The position numbers and the translations under genes are program-made. Shown in pieces: positions 54,523-64,000 of a stretch of 64,000 nucleotides of DNA (the first letter of the stretch is position 1; the number at the start of each line of letters is the position of its first letter). The notes beneath the pieces were generated by a model, which searched no databases, was not told the origin of the DNA, and saw only the letters and a list, made by a program, of their open reading frames with translations. This DNA comes from Brassica napus (taxonomy: Eukaryota; Streptophyta; Magnoliopsida; Brassicales; Brassicaceae): contig NC_063450.1 of NCBI RefSeq assembly GCF_020379485.1, forward strand, positions 52,971,374-53,035,373, in the 5' to 3' direction.

Positions 54523-54952
54523 TTTTTTTTTTTGAATTATACATACCCCTCGGTTCACAGAAGTGGTCCAGACTAATCATGTGTTACCACGTATCGGTTC
54601 TCTGTCTCTGGTGATGCCGAAATGTTAATTTTCCAGTAGCCGAGATTTGAACCCTGATAGCTTCACTGTATTGGGTTTTTGCCCTCAAAACTTGTGTCCT
54701 GGTTCGTGTACTCATTACTTTGTAGGCATGGCTCACCAACATTTCATCTGAATCATGGGACACGCATCAAATGTACATGGCTCACCAGCATTCCATGTAA
54801 TGTTTTAATTTATAAATAAAAACAAATGAATATTTACTTTTATAATATTCAGTTTTTAAAAAAGATATAGTATGAAATCAACTTCAAAAAACCTCAAATA
54901 TATTAGAGCGTATGATAAAATACAGGATTAATTAAAGTTAAAATGTTGGCAC
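54523..54952. other. Unidentified segment at the GH10 copy C breakpoint, possibly SINE-related
   Basis: Starts with a T-run (54522-54533). On the minus strand this is a terminal A-run preceded by a GC-richer body containing GGGTTCAAATCTC (54640-54652), similar to a Pol III B box. A tail-like A-run plus B box suggests a SINE inserted at or near the breakpoint, but no convincing A box or target duplication was found. CATGGCTCACCA occurs twice (about 54726 and 54776). Confidence 0.35.
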
Positions 54953-55648
54953 TTACTGATGATATTGTAATTGTACAAATCTAAAACTTTGGACGTCTGA
55001 AAAAAAAAAAAAAAATTAGAAGATAAATGTTTCTCCAGTTATCCTAAACAAACTCAAAATTATATAGAAAAAAGTCCGATAGATTTCTGTAACAAATTTT
55101 AGATAGGTAAAAAACTTATTTTTCTGTTAGTTATTTGTTAAATTTCCAGATTATATATCTATCACAGATCTATAATCTTTTTGAAATCATAAACGGAACT
55201 ACAATTTAGAATTAACCCTAAGATTTAAAACTTATTTACATATCTATGCCACTCAAGTTATAACTAAGCCCAAAATTTAAGTAATTTTTTTTTCCGAATT
55301 TAGTTGACAAATAATTTCCTAAATCTAAGGCTCGATCAGTTTAGTTTAATTATTTTACTAACATAAAGTAACATTAAAATTTCATGTCAAGAAATAAAAC
55401 ATTATTATAAATTCTTTTCATATATCTCGACCATTACAACTTCACGATACACAAATTCATAAACAACAAATGTAAATCAATACCATTAAAATAGAATCAA
55501 TATTTATCTACTCACGAGTAATCTAGGTTAGACCATTTCATTTATTTAATTTTATTATTTTGAATACAACAAACTTATTTATTATAAAATTAACACATAA
55601 TCTTAACACAATATTTAAATATTTTCAAAATAATATATCAAAAAGATA
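54953..55648. repeat. Dispersed repeat copy 2 (partner at 38835-39730)
   Basis: Same orientation as the partner and lacking its 200-base internal insertion. Non-coding, AT-rich. Confidence 0.82.
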
Positions 55649-56195
55649 GATGAGATTGTCATAATTGTAGAACAAGAAGGTGGATTTTAAACCTTAAGTA
55701 CTTTTAACATAGTTTAAAGTGTCTGGTCCGATCAAGTCATCTTCTTCATCTTCCTTATTTGTAGTTTGTTCTATGCTATTTTTTGTTCTTCTTGTTGGGA
55801 ACTTCCTCTCAGATCCACTTAGTTTGTAGACTTAATCAAAGTTCAATTCCAATTAAAAAAAAGTATCTTTTAACTTGATGCCCTTCTTCTCTATCTTCTT
55901 CTTCCTTGTTGTTTGATACTCTTTCTAGAAGTATAAAATCGATTTTGGAGAAAAACTGAGCAAATACTGTTCAATTTTTCAAAATTTGAAAAAATAAAGT
56001 ACTAATAGAATAAAAACTAAAGCAAAAATGGAAAATAAATCACTACTGGAGATCAAACTTTTTATGAATCTTTATGAATCAAACTAACACATCCCAAAAC
56101 AAGTGGACAAAATGGAGATGATTGGACATATACGAGAATATGTTATACTTGCCAACGTTTTTTGTGTATCGAAGTTATGTTAATCGTTCTTGCTC
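55649..56195. other. Intergenic, nothing recognised
   Basis: AT-rich with CTTCTTCATCTTCC-type patches; no convincing coding sequence. Confidence 0.45.
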
Positions 56196-57790
56196 TCTAC
56201 ATTGTGGAAGGACTGCAGTTTGATAATGGTTATCTCTCCTCTTTCTTTGTGACAGACAATGAGAAGATGGCTGTTGAGTTCGACCATTGCAAAGTAAGTT
56301 CTTGATTCCGAGCTCTATCCATCATAGTCTTGCAGCTGTTAAATGTTCTCTCTCTGATGGATTTTTATTGTATTGCAGCTGCTTCTTGTTGACATGAAAA
56401 TTGCCAACGCAGAAGACATTGTTGGTGTTATTGAGGTTGCCATTAGAGGAGGTTACCCACTTTTAGTAATCGCACAAGAAATTGACCTGGAGGCGTTAGC
56501 TATCCTTGTTGGTTACAAGCGTAGAGGCGCACTTAAGATTGCAGCTCTCAAAGCTCCAGGTTTTGGAGAGCTCAAGAGCCAGTACCTTGATGATATTGCC
56601 ATCCTCACTGGAGGTAAGTTCTCTGTAAGCATTGGTGAGCCATGTGTTTAGGCATAATCGTTTTGGCTTTAATCCTTTTCTGCCTCTCTTTCTGGGTTTG
56701 CAGCAACTGTGATTCGAGAGGAAGTTGGTCTTTCACTTGACAAATCTGGAAAAGAGGTTCTTGGACATGCTGCAAAGGTGGTCCTCACTAAGGAAAGTTC
56801 GACCATTGTTGGTGATGGGAGCACACATGACGCAGTGCAGAAGCATGTTACACAAATTAAGAACCTTATTGAGGTATTAACTTGTAGTAGACCAAACATA
56901 TAACTTAGCTTTTGTCGCTAGTATACTTACAGTTGTATTCCTACTTGGTTTGTGCAGCAAGCAGAGCAAGGTTACGAGAAGGAAAAACTGAACGAGAGAA
57001 TTTCAAAGCTCTCTGCTGGAGTTGCTGTGATTCAGGTTAAATTACAAACCTCATTGGTATTGTTTAATATAACAAAAGAATGTGTTGGAGAGATATTAAT
57101 TGAAAGCTCTTATGTAATTGGTTAAAGGTGGGAGCACAAACGGAGGCAAAACTCAAAGAGAAGAAACTTAGAGTTGAAGATGCTCTTAACGCTACAAAGG
57201 TGGCCTTTTTTCTCTGACGTGCTATGTGCATAGACAGTGAATTATACTGACCAGTATGTGTATTCTGCAGGCTGCTGTTGAGGAAGGTGTTGTGGTTGGT
57301 GGTGGTTGTATTCTTTTACATCTTGCTTCCAAGGTTGATGTCATTAAAGACTCCCTTGATGATGAAGAAAAGGTATAATTTGATCAAGCATTCAGTTTCT
57401 AGTTCCTAAACATTCAGGTCTTCTAACTTGTCTTTGCTTCAGGTCGGAGCTGATATAGTGAAAAGAGGACTGACTTACCCTCTGAAACGGATCTCCGAGA
57501 ATGCTGGAGAGAAGGTAGTTTAAACAGAAAACCTCTGCACACACTTTGTGCTCTTGATTTAAGTCAGGTGCTTGAAGAGCTTTTTTTTATTCACCTGGCA
57601 GGTGCTTGCTAACGAGGATCTGATGGCTGCAAAGGTCAGTTTTTTTTTGCATACGGAATTGACTTTCGCTTGCCAAGTGGTCATGAACCTGAGTGTTGTT
57701 TATTCGGATGTAGGTGCTGAGATGTTGCTTGGAGAACTCGGTTAAGGTGTTAAGGACATTCTTTATGTCACATCAAGGAGCCTGAGCCCA
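56196..57790 (+). pseudogene. Chloroplast chaperonin-60 beta (Rubisco-binding protein) gene fragment
   Basis: Begins abruptly at [20 protein letters not shown] and continues through exons at about 56196-56293, 56380-56612, 56704-56873, 56958-57035, 57128-57201, 57272-57372, 57444-57514, 57601-57633 and 57714-57787. Typical motifs: [97 protein letters not shown] and [17 protein letters not shown]. The N-terminal ATP-binding half is missing, the canonical PGFGERK is altered, and the region between EKVLAN and EDLMAA lacks the NAATG segment. The end (VLRCCLE...) lacks the usual C-terminus. Introns are retained, so it is a DNA-level fragment. Cpn60 beta subtype by the VEGLQFD and GGGC motifs. Confidence 0.88.
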
Positions 57791-58045
57791 CACCTCTCCA
57801 CCTCTCTCAAACGAAGAAAATAAAAGAACAAACTCTGCTTGATCCTTTTGTATCCGCATGCCTTTACAAGCAAATGTCGCTTCCTTGGTGAAGAAGTAAC
57901 GTGCTCAAGTCACAAACCTCTTCCCACTTATCCCTTCTTTTTCCTTTTTCATTCTTCTGGGCTTTAATTTTTTTCCTTTTTCTTTTCTGGACGAAGAACA
58001 TGATTTAAGTGGAATTGGACGGTCGGTATCTTGATGAGATCATAT
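57791..58045 (+). other. 3' flank of the chaperonin pseudogene
   Basis: Pyrimidine-rich sequence resembling a 3' UTR up to the junction at 58046, where the duplicated segment B starts (ATATATTTTAACATCC shared with 42630). Confidence 0.5.
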
Positions 58046-60547
58046 ATATATTTTAACATCCGACCAAACATTACTTTTGACTTTTTAACTTACTTAAAGC
58101 ACCCGACAACCTATGTATACATTTGGTACAATGCCACCTTTTAAGCAAAGACCAACATCCTCGCTTCCGTTAAAAAGAAGAAACCTATCCGAACTTAAGA
58201 TCGAAGTGGTTTAATTGGTTACAGTTATTTATGTATCCGGAAAACAAAACTGTAACCAGAGACTGAACACATCTACAAGAGACAAAATACACAAGCATCA
58301 CTGGTTTGAAATAGTAACTTTATATACAAGAAACCATGATATGAATGTGTAATATAAACAAGCAAATATGTTGCATTTGTGTTACCACAGAAGCTGTAAT
58401 TGATTTTATGGTTCGTTACAAAGACAGGCTTACGAATAGGAGCACCATCTTCAATTTACACATACTGTAGTCTTATACTGCAATAGCCTTTAAACTTTTA
58501 GATAAAGGCTTTATATCGGATGAAAATTACTTAAACTACACATTGTGAAACGAATACGGCCAACCTAAACCTAGAAGAAGGGATACCATACCACCTACTT
58601 TTCGAACGGATTCCACCTGCCTTTAAGTAACAAACTCCCAAAACAAAAGATAAATATCCACAACCAATTTCAAAGCAAGAAGGAATTTATAAAACCTTAA
58701 ATGGTAAAAGTACGTTTTACTCATATAAATGAGCATTACCTACAAAGGAGAGCAAGAATTAAGTTGGATTTAACAACTAGTAGCTAAAATTGCTGACCGT
58801 GAAACATTTTTGGAGTTACGTCGAAGCACTTGTCAAGTGACATAGACTGGTATGAGAAATTTTTCTTTAGCAAAACAAAAATATCAAAGTTAATTAGCCT
58901 AATCAAATTTAGTGTAAAATAAAAAAATTCAAAAATATTTCTTTTGCTCATGAAAAAAGTGTTCAAGAGTAATAATCGCTCTTGGGAGTTTCCTCAGACT
59001 TGCTGTACTATTTTCACTAAGAATTAAACTACTCAAATAGTACAAAGTAGTTGTAAACTTAGCGTATCAAACATGAACGACAAATGGAGATGGTGGAGAG
59101 TCATCAGAAGTTAACGTAAAGCTGTGAGAAGCAGTTGAATTAATGAGAGGATGAGCAATATTGATATCATAGTCACCATGAAAGAGTGAAGCTTCAAAGA
59201 ATCCATCAGAATCAGTCAAACCTGTGGTTTGCACACGAAGCCCTCCCCACTCACGCAGAAGTTTATCCACAACGTCCCCGGCGGGTAGGTTCCTGAAGTT
59301 GCCATCGGTGAGGCACATTTTGTAGCAACCTGATGGGGAATAACCACTCCAAGTCACCATTCCTTTCACTTGCGGATGCGCGTGGCCTTCCCTTAGGACC
59401 TGCTCAAAATAGTTGGCCTACAAGAAACTTGAACATCAGAAACAGAACCGGTCTTGGGAATCGGCAAGTAACACATTGACATATGACTCCCAAATTCTAA
59501 GAGATAATTTACATAAACATATCTCAAAATTGTTTAGATTTTTTTTTTATTAATTTATTTTAATTACTAAATTTTCTATAGCCCCATTAGGACGGATTAA
59601 TCCTAAGTTCCTAACTAATATACGAGAGTACTTATTTGAGTTACCTGGACATTTGGAGGAGCTTGGACGTCGACCTCAGTGAGCCAAATAGGCAAACCAG
59701 TGGCAGCAAGAGTGTCAAGAGCTGATCTCATATACGGAATGTTAGGAGTGTTGAAATGAGACTCAAGACCGATCCCTAACTGAATTTTTCCGGCTACACG
59801 AATAGATTGAAGCTCTCTAAGCTTCCCCAAATACTTTGCTGGACTAGAAGCCGAATCTCCCGGTTGCTCCAACGTGTTGTACTCATTCATAAACATTGTT
59901 GTACGTGGGTCTATGGAATGTGCCAACGCATAGATGTTATAAGAGGCTTGAGCACCCATCTTGCTCTCAAAAAACGAGAAATGTAGATTCTCATTCACAA
60001 CGTCCCAACTCACAAGCTGGCCTTTGTACCTTGAGACCACCGAGGAAACCCTTCTTTTCACGGCGTTGTAGAGATCGTTACCGGATAAAGAAGTCACCCA
60101 ACTAAGTTGGTACTTAGGGTCGTTCCATACGATATTGTGTCCACGTACAGCGACACCATGCTGTTTGAAGAATCTTAACATCGCGTCTGCTGTCGTGTAA
60201 TCCTCTTTGCCTCTTACTGCTTCTGTGCTGTACCATTTCATCTCGTTCGCGAAAGTTGTCACGGTGAATCTCTTAGTGAACCAGTTTTGGTACGCTTGGC
60301 TCCCAAGTATGTTATTTTCTACCTCGCACCCGAATGAGAACCCGAGTCTATTCTGTAGGATGGAGATTGTTGCGTTTGGTACTGGCTCACCAGCGCTGTT
60401 TACGGCTCTGATCCTCATGGCTCCCTTCCTCGTTTTGTGAATGGTCTGCTCGTGGTGAGCGTTCCACTCTTCTTGTGTGAATGGTTGCAACGAGACGCTA
60501 TCAACCCATATCTCAACGGTTGTGTCCTCGCTCTACACATGACCACG
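58046..60547 (-). repeat. Segmental duplication copy B (contains the empty CACTA site)
   Basis: Partner of 42630-44007 plus 51919-52708. The uninterrupted sequence GGCCTACAAGAAACTTG at 59416-59432 is the pre-insertion state. Position 59421-59423 (CAA) corresponds to the target duplication in copy A. Confidence 0.93.
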
Positions 60548-61527
60548 TAAATAAGAATCATCATACGACAGTTTCTCTATTTCCACTTAGATGTAACGTT
60601 CTTATTTTCACATTTTTAGATTTTAAAAATATATTAAAACTAGTAGGTTACTTAGACAAACATTCAAGAGTTGGCACAAAGACTATGTTTGTTTGTATAT
60701 GTAAATACCTCAAAGTAAAGTTCGGCAGGACCAGATTCATCGATAGTGAGACCACCTTTGAGCATGGACCAGCACTTAGATTCAGCAATAACCGAACCGG
60801 CATGCTTATATTCACCATTCTTCTTGAAAACGGCTATCACAGGAGCCTTTCCTTTGCTTACTTGTAACCAAGCTACAAGTAACATAAAATACATCAGATA
60901 ATAATTCGAGTAATTCGTATAAATTTCTGAAGAGTAAGATCCAAGAACCACATATTCGAAACTATATACCCGAGAAAGTGTAGAGAAGTCCTTTTTCCAA
61001 ATAAATCTTTTGTGAGACGCTGTCATAAGACTGATTCCTCCCTCGTGCAACAACGAACTTATTGCCTCCGAATTCTCTGAAATCGACTTTGGCGTTTGCG
61101 AATTGTGACCAGCCTTGTGAACCATTTTGTAGGTCAGGGTTCACGATGATCCCTCCATTGTATTGTGGTTTATAAGGGTTCTCTAGACACTACCCCAAGA
61201 CAAAAAGATAATCAGAAACATAAGTTTCCAACGAAAAACGACCTAAATAAAGAACATAGAATAGCTTGCCTCTATTATTGCCGAGTAATCGTAAGGTACA
61301 TACTTTTGTTCACTCCCTGCAAACGTTTTCATACATTAATTCTTCTTTTTTGTTCGTTGATAATAAGAAGTTCAAAAGTTATTACACATGTACAAACAGA
61401 AAAATACATATTGCGACGAAAATAACATATATAACAACAATAATAATATAGAAAACCGGAGATAAGATGGAGAACAACTTGATATAGAGAGGCTGCAGAA
61501 GGCTAGCAGCAGTAGAAGAAGCTTCAT
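59067..61527 (-). CDS. GH10 endo-1,4-beta-xylanase-like protein, gene B (intact)
   Basis: Six exons, complement(59067..59417, 59645..60532, 60709..60872, 60970..61189, 61270..61316, 61479..61527), 1719 nt, 572 residues, open throughout. Signal peptide MKLLLLLLAFCSLSI at the ATG 61525-61527. N-terminal carbohydrate-binding region (CBM_4_9-like): ENPYKPQYNGGIIVNPDLQN, GWSQFANAKVDFREFGGN and AWLQVSKGKAPV. GH10 barrel: FTVTTFANEMKWYSTEAVRG, VAVRGHNIVWNDPKYQLSWV, acid/base Glu in LVSWDVVNENLHFSFFESK, FMNEYNTLEQPGD, LESHFNTPNIPYMRSALDTL, nucleophile Glu in GLPIWLTEVDVQAPPN, and MVTWSGYSPSGCYKMCLTD. Intron 2 uses a GC donor (GAG/GCAAGC). Resembles the Arabidopsis At4g33830/33840 type; the exact orthologue is uncertain. 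Confidence 0.94.
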
Positions 61528-62297
61528 TGTGGAAATAATTAAGAATCAGTTGATGATGATTGAGGGTTTCCAATAACATTTATACTATGTTTATGGTATA
61601 TAATGAATTAACAAAAAATAATTTTGACTGTAGTTTAATTTTATGATTTTCTTACCATACTTGTTTTGGAAAGAAAAATGGAGATATTCATCATTCTATT
61701 TATCGTTAATAGAAACAGTATATTAAATCTATGAAAATTCTCAAAGCCATTCTCCCTTTTTTTTTTTTGGCATGGAGGGTAGATATGGAAAGCAAATCTA
61801 TTCAATAGCAACACATTCTAGTGAATTAAAAAAAAAAAAAATTCTTCAAAACTGAGGGCAAGTTAAAAAAAAACACATTCTACTGAATAGTCAATTACGC
61901 CGGTTAAAAAAAGTTACTATGTATGTCAACTCTAAAATCCAGAGAAAGTTATTGGTCTTTAAAATTTATTATGTTTCCTTTGATGTAATCGCCATGTTCT
62001 AACTTAATTATATGTCAGCATACATATAAGATAATGGACCAAAATCTCCTATAGACCAAATGGCCAAAAAAATATTCTACAGCATCCGAAAAAAATCTGT
62101 ATCGACCTCTATCATATAAATTACTTTAACACCCTTAATGAAATTAATTTATAATGAAATTAAAATACCAAATACGTGATTGTTCGACGTCGTTTCCCCA
62201 TTTCTTCTTACATGTGGGGTTCGTCGTCTCCAGCTCGCAGCTTCTCCCCGTCTTCAACTTCGACGATAACATGCGGCATCAATCGCGACGGTAACAC
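61528..62297. other. GH10 gene B promoter region and intergenic DNA
   Basis: AT-rich to about 62170. A GC-richer patch at 62185-62290 next to the LTR may be a gene fragment but was not identified. Confidence 0.5.
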
Positions 62298-63114
62298 TGT
62301 TGGGGAAAGTCACACGGCGCAGCGGAAATACTAATGGTCGTGTTCCCCTAACCTTGTGCGAACCTGTGAGGAAAATACATCGACGATGGCAAGATATCAA
62401 AGTTGCGATAACTAAATGAGACACAAAATTTTTTACGTGGAAAACCTCCTCGATGTGAGAAGGAAAAACCACGGGACCGTAGTCCACTCAAAAATCCACT
62501 ATATAAATGGTATGAGTACAACCACGTCCTCCCTGTTCAACAGCCTGAACAGAACAGAGAGTCTAGCTACAAATAGCTATCTCCAACACAAACAACAACA
62601 ACAAGAGAGCAACACAAAGCTTCAAAACCGGCAGCAACCAAACGACCTCATCTCACAAAGATTCCGGCTTCCAGAAACTAATCCAACCGTACAAATCCAA
62701 GATAAACAAGTCGACAATACCTCTGCCAAATTTCAGCTCAATAAGAGAAGATCTCACCGTTGGATTTACCAAACACCCAAGACTGCTCTGCTGAAGAACT
62801 ATGGCGACCAGCTTCAAGAAAACCCAGACAACAGAAGATCCAACCGTTGAAATCCAAATCCCTTCGGTGAACCTCTAACCCACTGACTGAAGAAGCTTCC
62901 CACAAAATATCAGCCCGATCAAGTTCCGTTTAATCCTCCAAAATCAGTCTTGAAATCACTTTACGAGTTTTCTCCTTCTCTCTCTTTTTCTCCTTTCTCT
63001 CTCTCTTGTTTCTTTTTGTCAAAACTCTATTATTGTGTCTAGTGACAAAGGGGGAACATTATTATTTCTTAAGTTCACCCCAATTGGTCCTCTCCATCTA
63101 GGAGGGACCCAACA
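62298..63114 (-). repeat. LTR of a Ty1/copia retrotransposon, 817 bp
   Basis: Read on the minus strand the LTR starts TGTTGGGTCCC (63114) and ends CTTTCCCCAACA (62298), with the short inverted TGTTGGG/CCCAACA ends. A purine-rich tract (CGGAGGGGGAG) lies immediately upstream on the minus strand (about 63116-63126), identifying this as the 3' LTR. The 5-base flank outside is AACAC (62293-62297). Minus-strand TATA candidate: TTTATATAG near 62500. Confidence 0.88.
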
Positions 63115-64000
63115 AACTCCCCCTCCGACTAGATGGAAGAGACATACTTCAAGCTTCCCCCTCGGTAATGACTTCGTCATCATATCAGCTCCATTATCAT
63201 CCGTATGAACTTTCTCAAGTTCCACTTCCTTGGAAGCAACCACATCACGTATCCAATGATACCTCCTCTGAATGTGTTTTGACTTCGAATGAAATGTAGA
63301 ATTCTTCCCGAGACAAATAGCGCTTTGACTATCACAAAGCAACACATACTTTTCTTGCTTGAAACCGATCTCTTCACAGAAGTTCTTCATCCACAACAGC
63401 TCTTTACAAGCTTCAACTGCAGCAATGAACTCTGCCTCAGTGGTAGATAGTGCAACACACTTTTGTAGCCTTGACTGCCATGCCACAGCTCCACCCGCAA
63501 ATGTTACCAAGTAACCCGAAGTAGACTTGCTAGAATCAGCATCTCCAGACATGTCAGAATCAGTGAAACTGACCAGCAAAGGCTTCTTACCCCAAAATGT
63601 AATCTTCAAATCAGAAGTCCCTCGGAGATATCTCAAAATCCACTTCACAGCATTCCAATGTTCTCTTCCCGGATTGGAGAGAAACCTGCTGACAACTCCA
63701 ACGGTGTAGGCTAAATCCGGTCTTGTACAGACCATGACATACATCAAACTACCCACTGCAGAAGCATATGGAACCTTCGCCATATCTTCCTTCTCCGCAT
63801 ATGTCTTCGGACTTTGTTGACTGCTCAGTCTTAAGTGTGGAGCAAGAGGAGTACTCAACACTTTAGACTTGTCCATGTGAAACCGCTTAAGTACTTTTTC
63901 AATGTACTTCTCCTGAGATAAGTGAATCAGCTTCTCACCTCTATCCCGAATAATTCTCATACCAAGAATCTGTTTCGCTGGACCCATATCTTTCATGGCA
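63019..64000 (-). CDS. Ty1/copia pol, C-terminal reverse transcriptase and RNase H (continues beyond window)
   Basis: Open frame entering from the window edge. It contains the end of the reverse transcriptase (MKDMGPAKQILGMRIIRDRG, IHLSQEKYIEKVLKRFHM, PYASAVGSLMYVMVCTRPDL, AVKWILRYLRGTSD) and the RNase H domain (SFTDSDMSGDADSSKSTSGY, WQSRLQKCVALSTTEAEFIA, LWMKNFCEEIGF, LLCDSQSAICLGKNSTFHSK, HIQRRYHWIRDVV, GADMMTKSLPRGKLEVC). No stop or frameshift in 325 residues. It reads through the polypurine tract into the LTR before stopping, so its last residues are LTR-encoded. Gag, protease, integrase and the other LTR lie outside the window. Confidence 0.93.
   Translation of the reverse strand, partial: AMKDMGPAKQILGMRIIRDRGEKLIHLSQEKYIEKVLKRFHMDKSKVLSTPLAPHLRLSSQQSPKTYAEKEDMAKVPYASAVGSLMYVMVCTRPDLAYTVGVVSRFLSNPGREHWNAVKWILRYLRGTSDLKITFWGKKPLLVSFTDSDMSGDADSSKSTSGYLVTFAGGAVAWQSRLQKCVALSTTEAEFIAAVEACKELLWMKNFCEEIGFKQEKYVLLCDSQSAICLGKNSTFHSKSKHIQRRYHWIRDVVASKEVELEKVHTDDNGADMMTKSLPRGKLEVCLFHLVGGGVCWVPPRWRGPIGVNLRNNNVPPLSLDTIIEF

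Noticed and set aside
54630..54660. tRNA gene suggested by GGTTCAAATCTC on the minus strand
   Set aside because: Only a B-box-like string; no cloverleaf, A box or anticodon arm can be built.
62416..62850. 144-residue plus-strand open frame
   Set aside because: It lies inside the copia LTR antisense to the element and has no domain; a chance frame.

Overview
This is a plant nuclear window. It has AT-rich non-coding DNA, spliced genes with GT-AG and GC-AG introns, and many plant transposons (CACTA, MITEs, Helitron, LINE, Ty1/copia). Gene content and order match the block of Arabidopsis thaliana chromosome 4 around At4g33650 to At4g33860 as I remember it: DRP3A, a CYSTM protein, L-galactose dehydrogenase, PR-1-like genes, an acidic membrane protein, an inositol phosphate kinase, a two-helix membrane protein, a SOFL protein and a GH10 xylanase cluster. 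Several genes I would expect between them appear absent. That fits a fractionated paralogous segment in a Brassica- or Raphanus-like crucifer; the species is inference.

Layout. 1-6577: dynamin-related DRP3A (+, 5' end outside), CYSTM (-) and L-galactose dehydrogenase (-). 6.6-16.5 kb: a PR-1/CAP cluster with two intact genes (10190-10678, 15958-16476), one copy with a single frameshift (11913-12403), one heavily broken copy (13230-13738) and one inserted antisense fragment (12961-13147), among MITEs, duplicated promoter segments and an eIF2-alpha-like fragment. 19.8-24.0 kb: acidic membrane protein (+) and an ITPK-type kinase (-). 26.0-26.7 kb: a 5'-truncated LINE with a 13-bp target duplication. 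29.0-32.9 kb: two-helix protein (-), Helitron, SOFL gene (-).

34.7-61.5 kb: GH10 endo-xylanase cluster, all on the minus strand. Intact genes lie at 34745-37079 and 59067-61527, with two broken copies between. Copy A (43651-52693) is split by a 7,911-bp CACTA transposon (44008-51918). The duplicated copy at 58-60.5 kb preserves the empty site, so insertion point, 3-bp target duplication and element ends are all read directly. The other broken copy (53499-54522) derives from a segment like 34269-35790 and carries a MITE whose empty site is also present in the window. Also here: a ferric reductase (FRO) pseudogene, an F-box remnant and a truncated chloroplast chaperonin-60 beta pseudogene.

62.3-64.0 kb: an LTR and the 3' part of pol from a Ty1/copia element that continues beyond the window. 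The intact genes have unrelated housekeeping, defence and cell-wall roles; there is no operon-like logic. The most informative content is the layered record of duplication and transposition. I saw no clear tRNA, rRNA or CRISPR.
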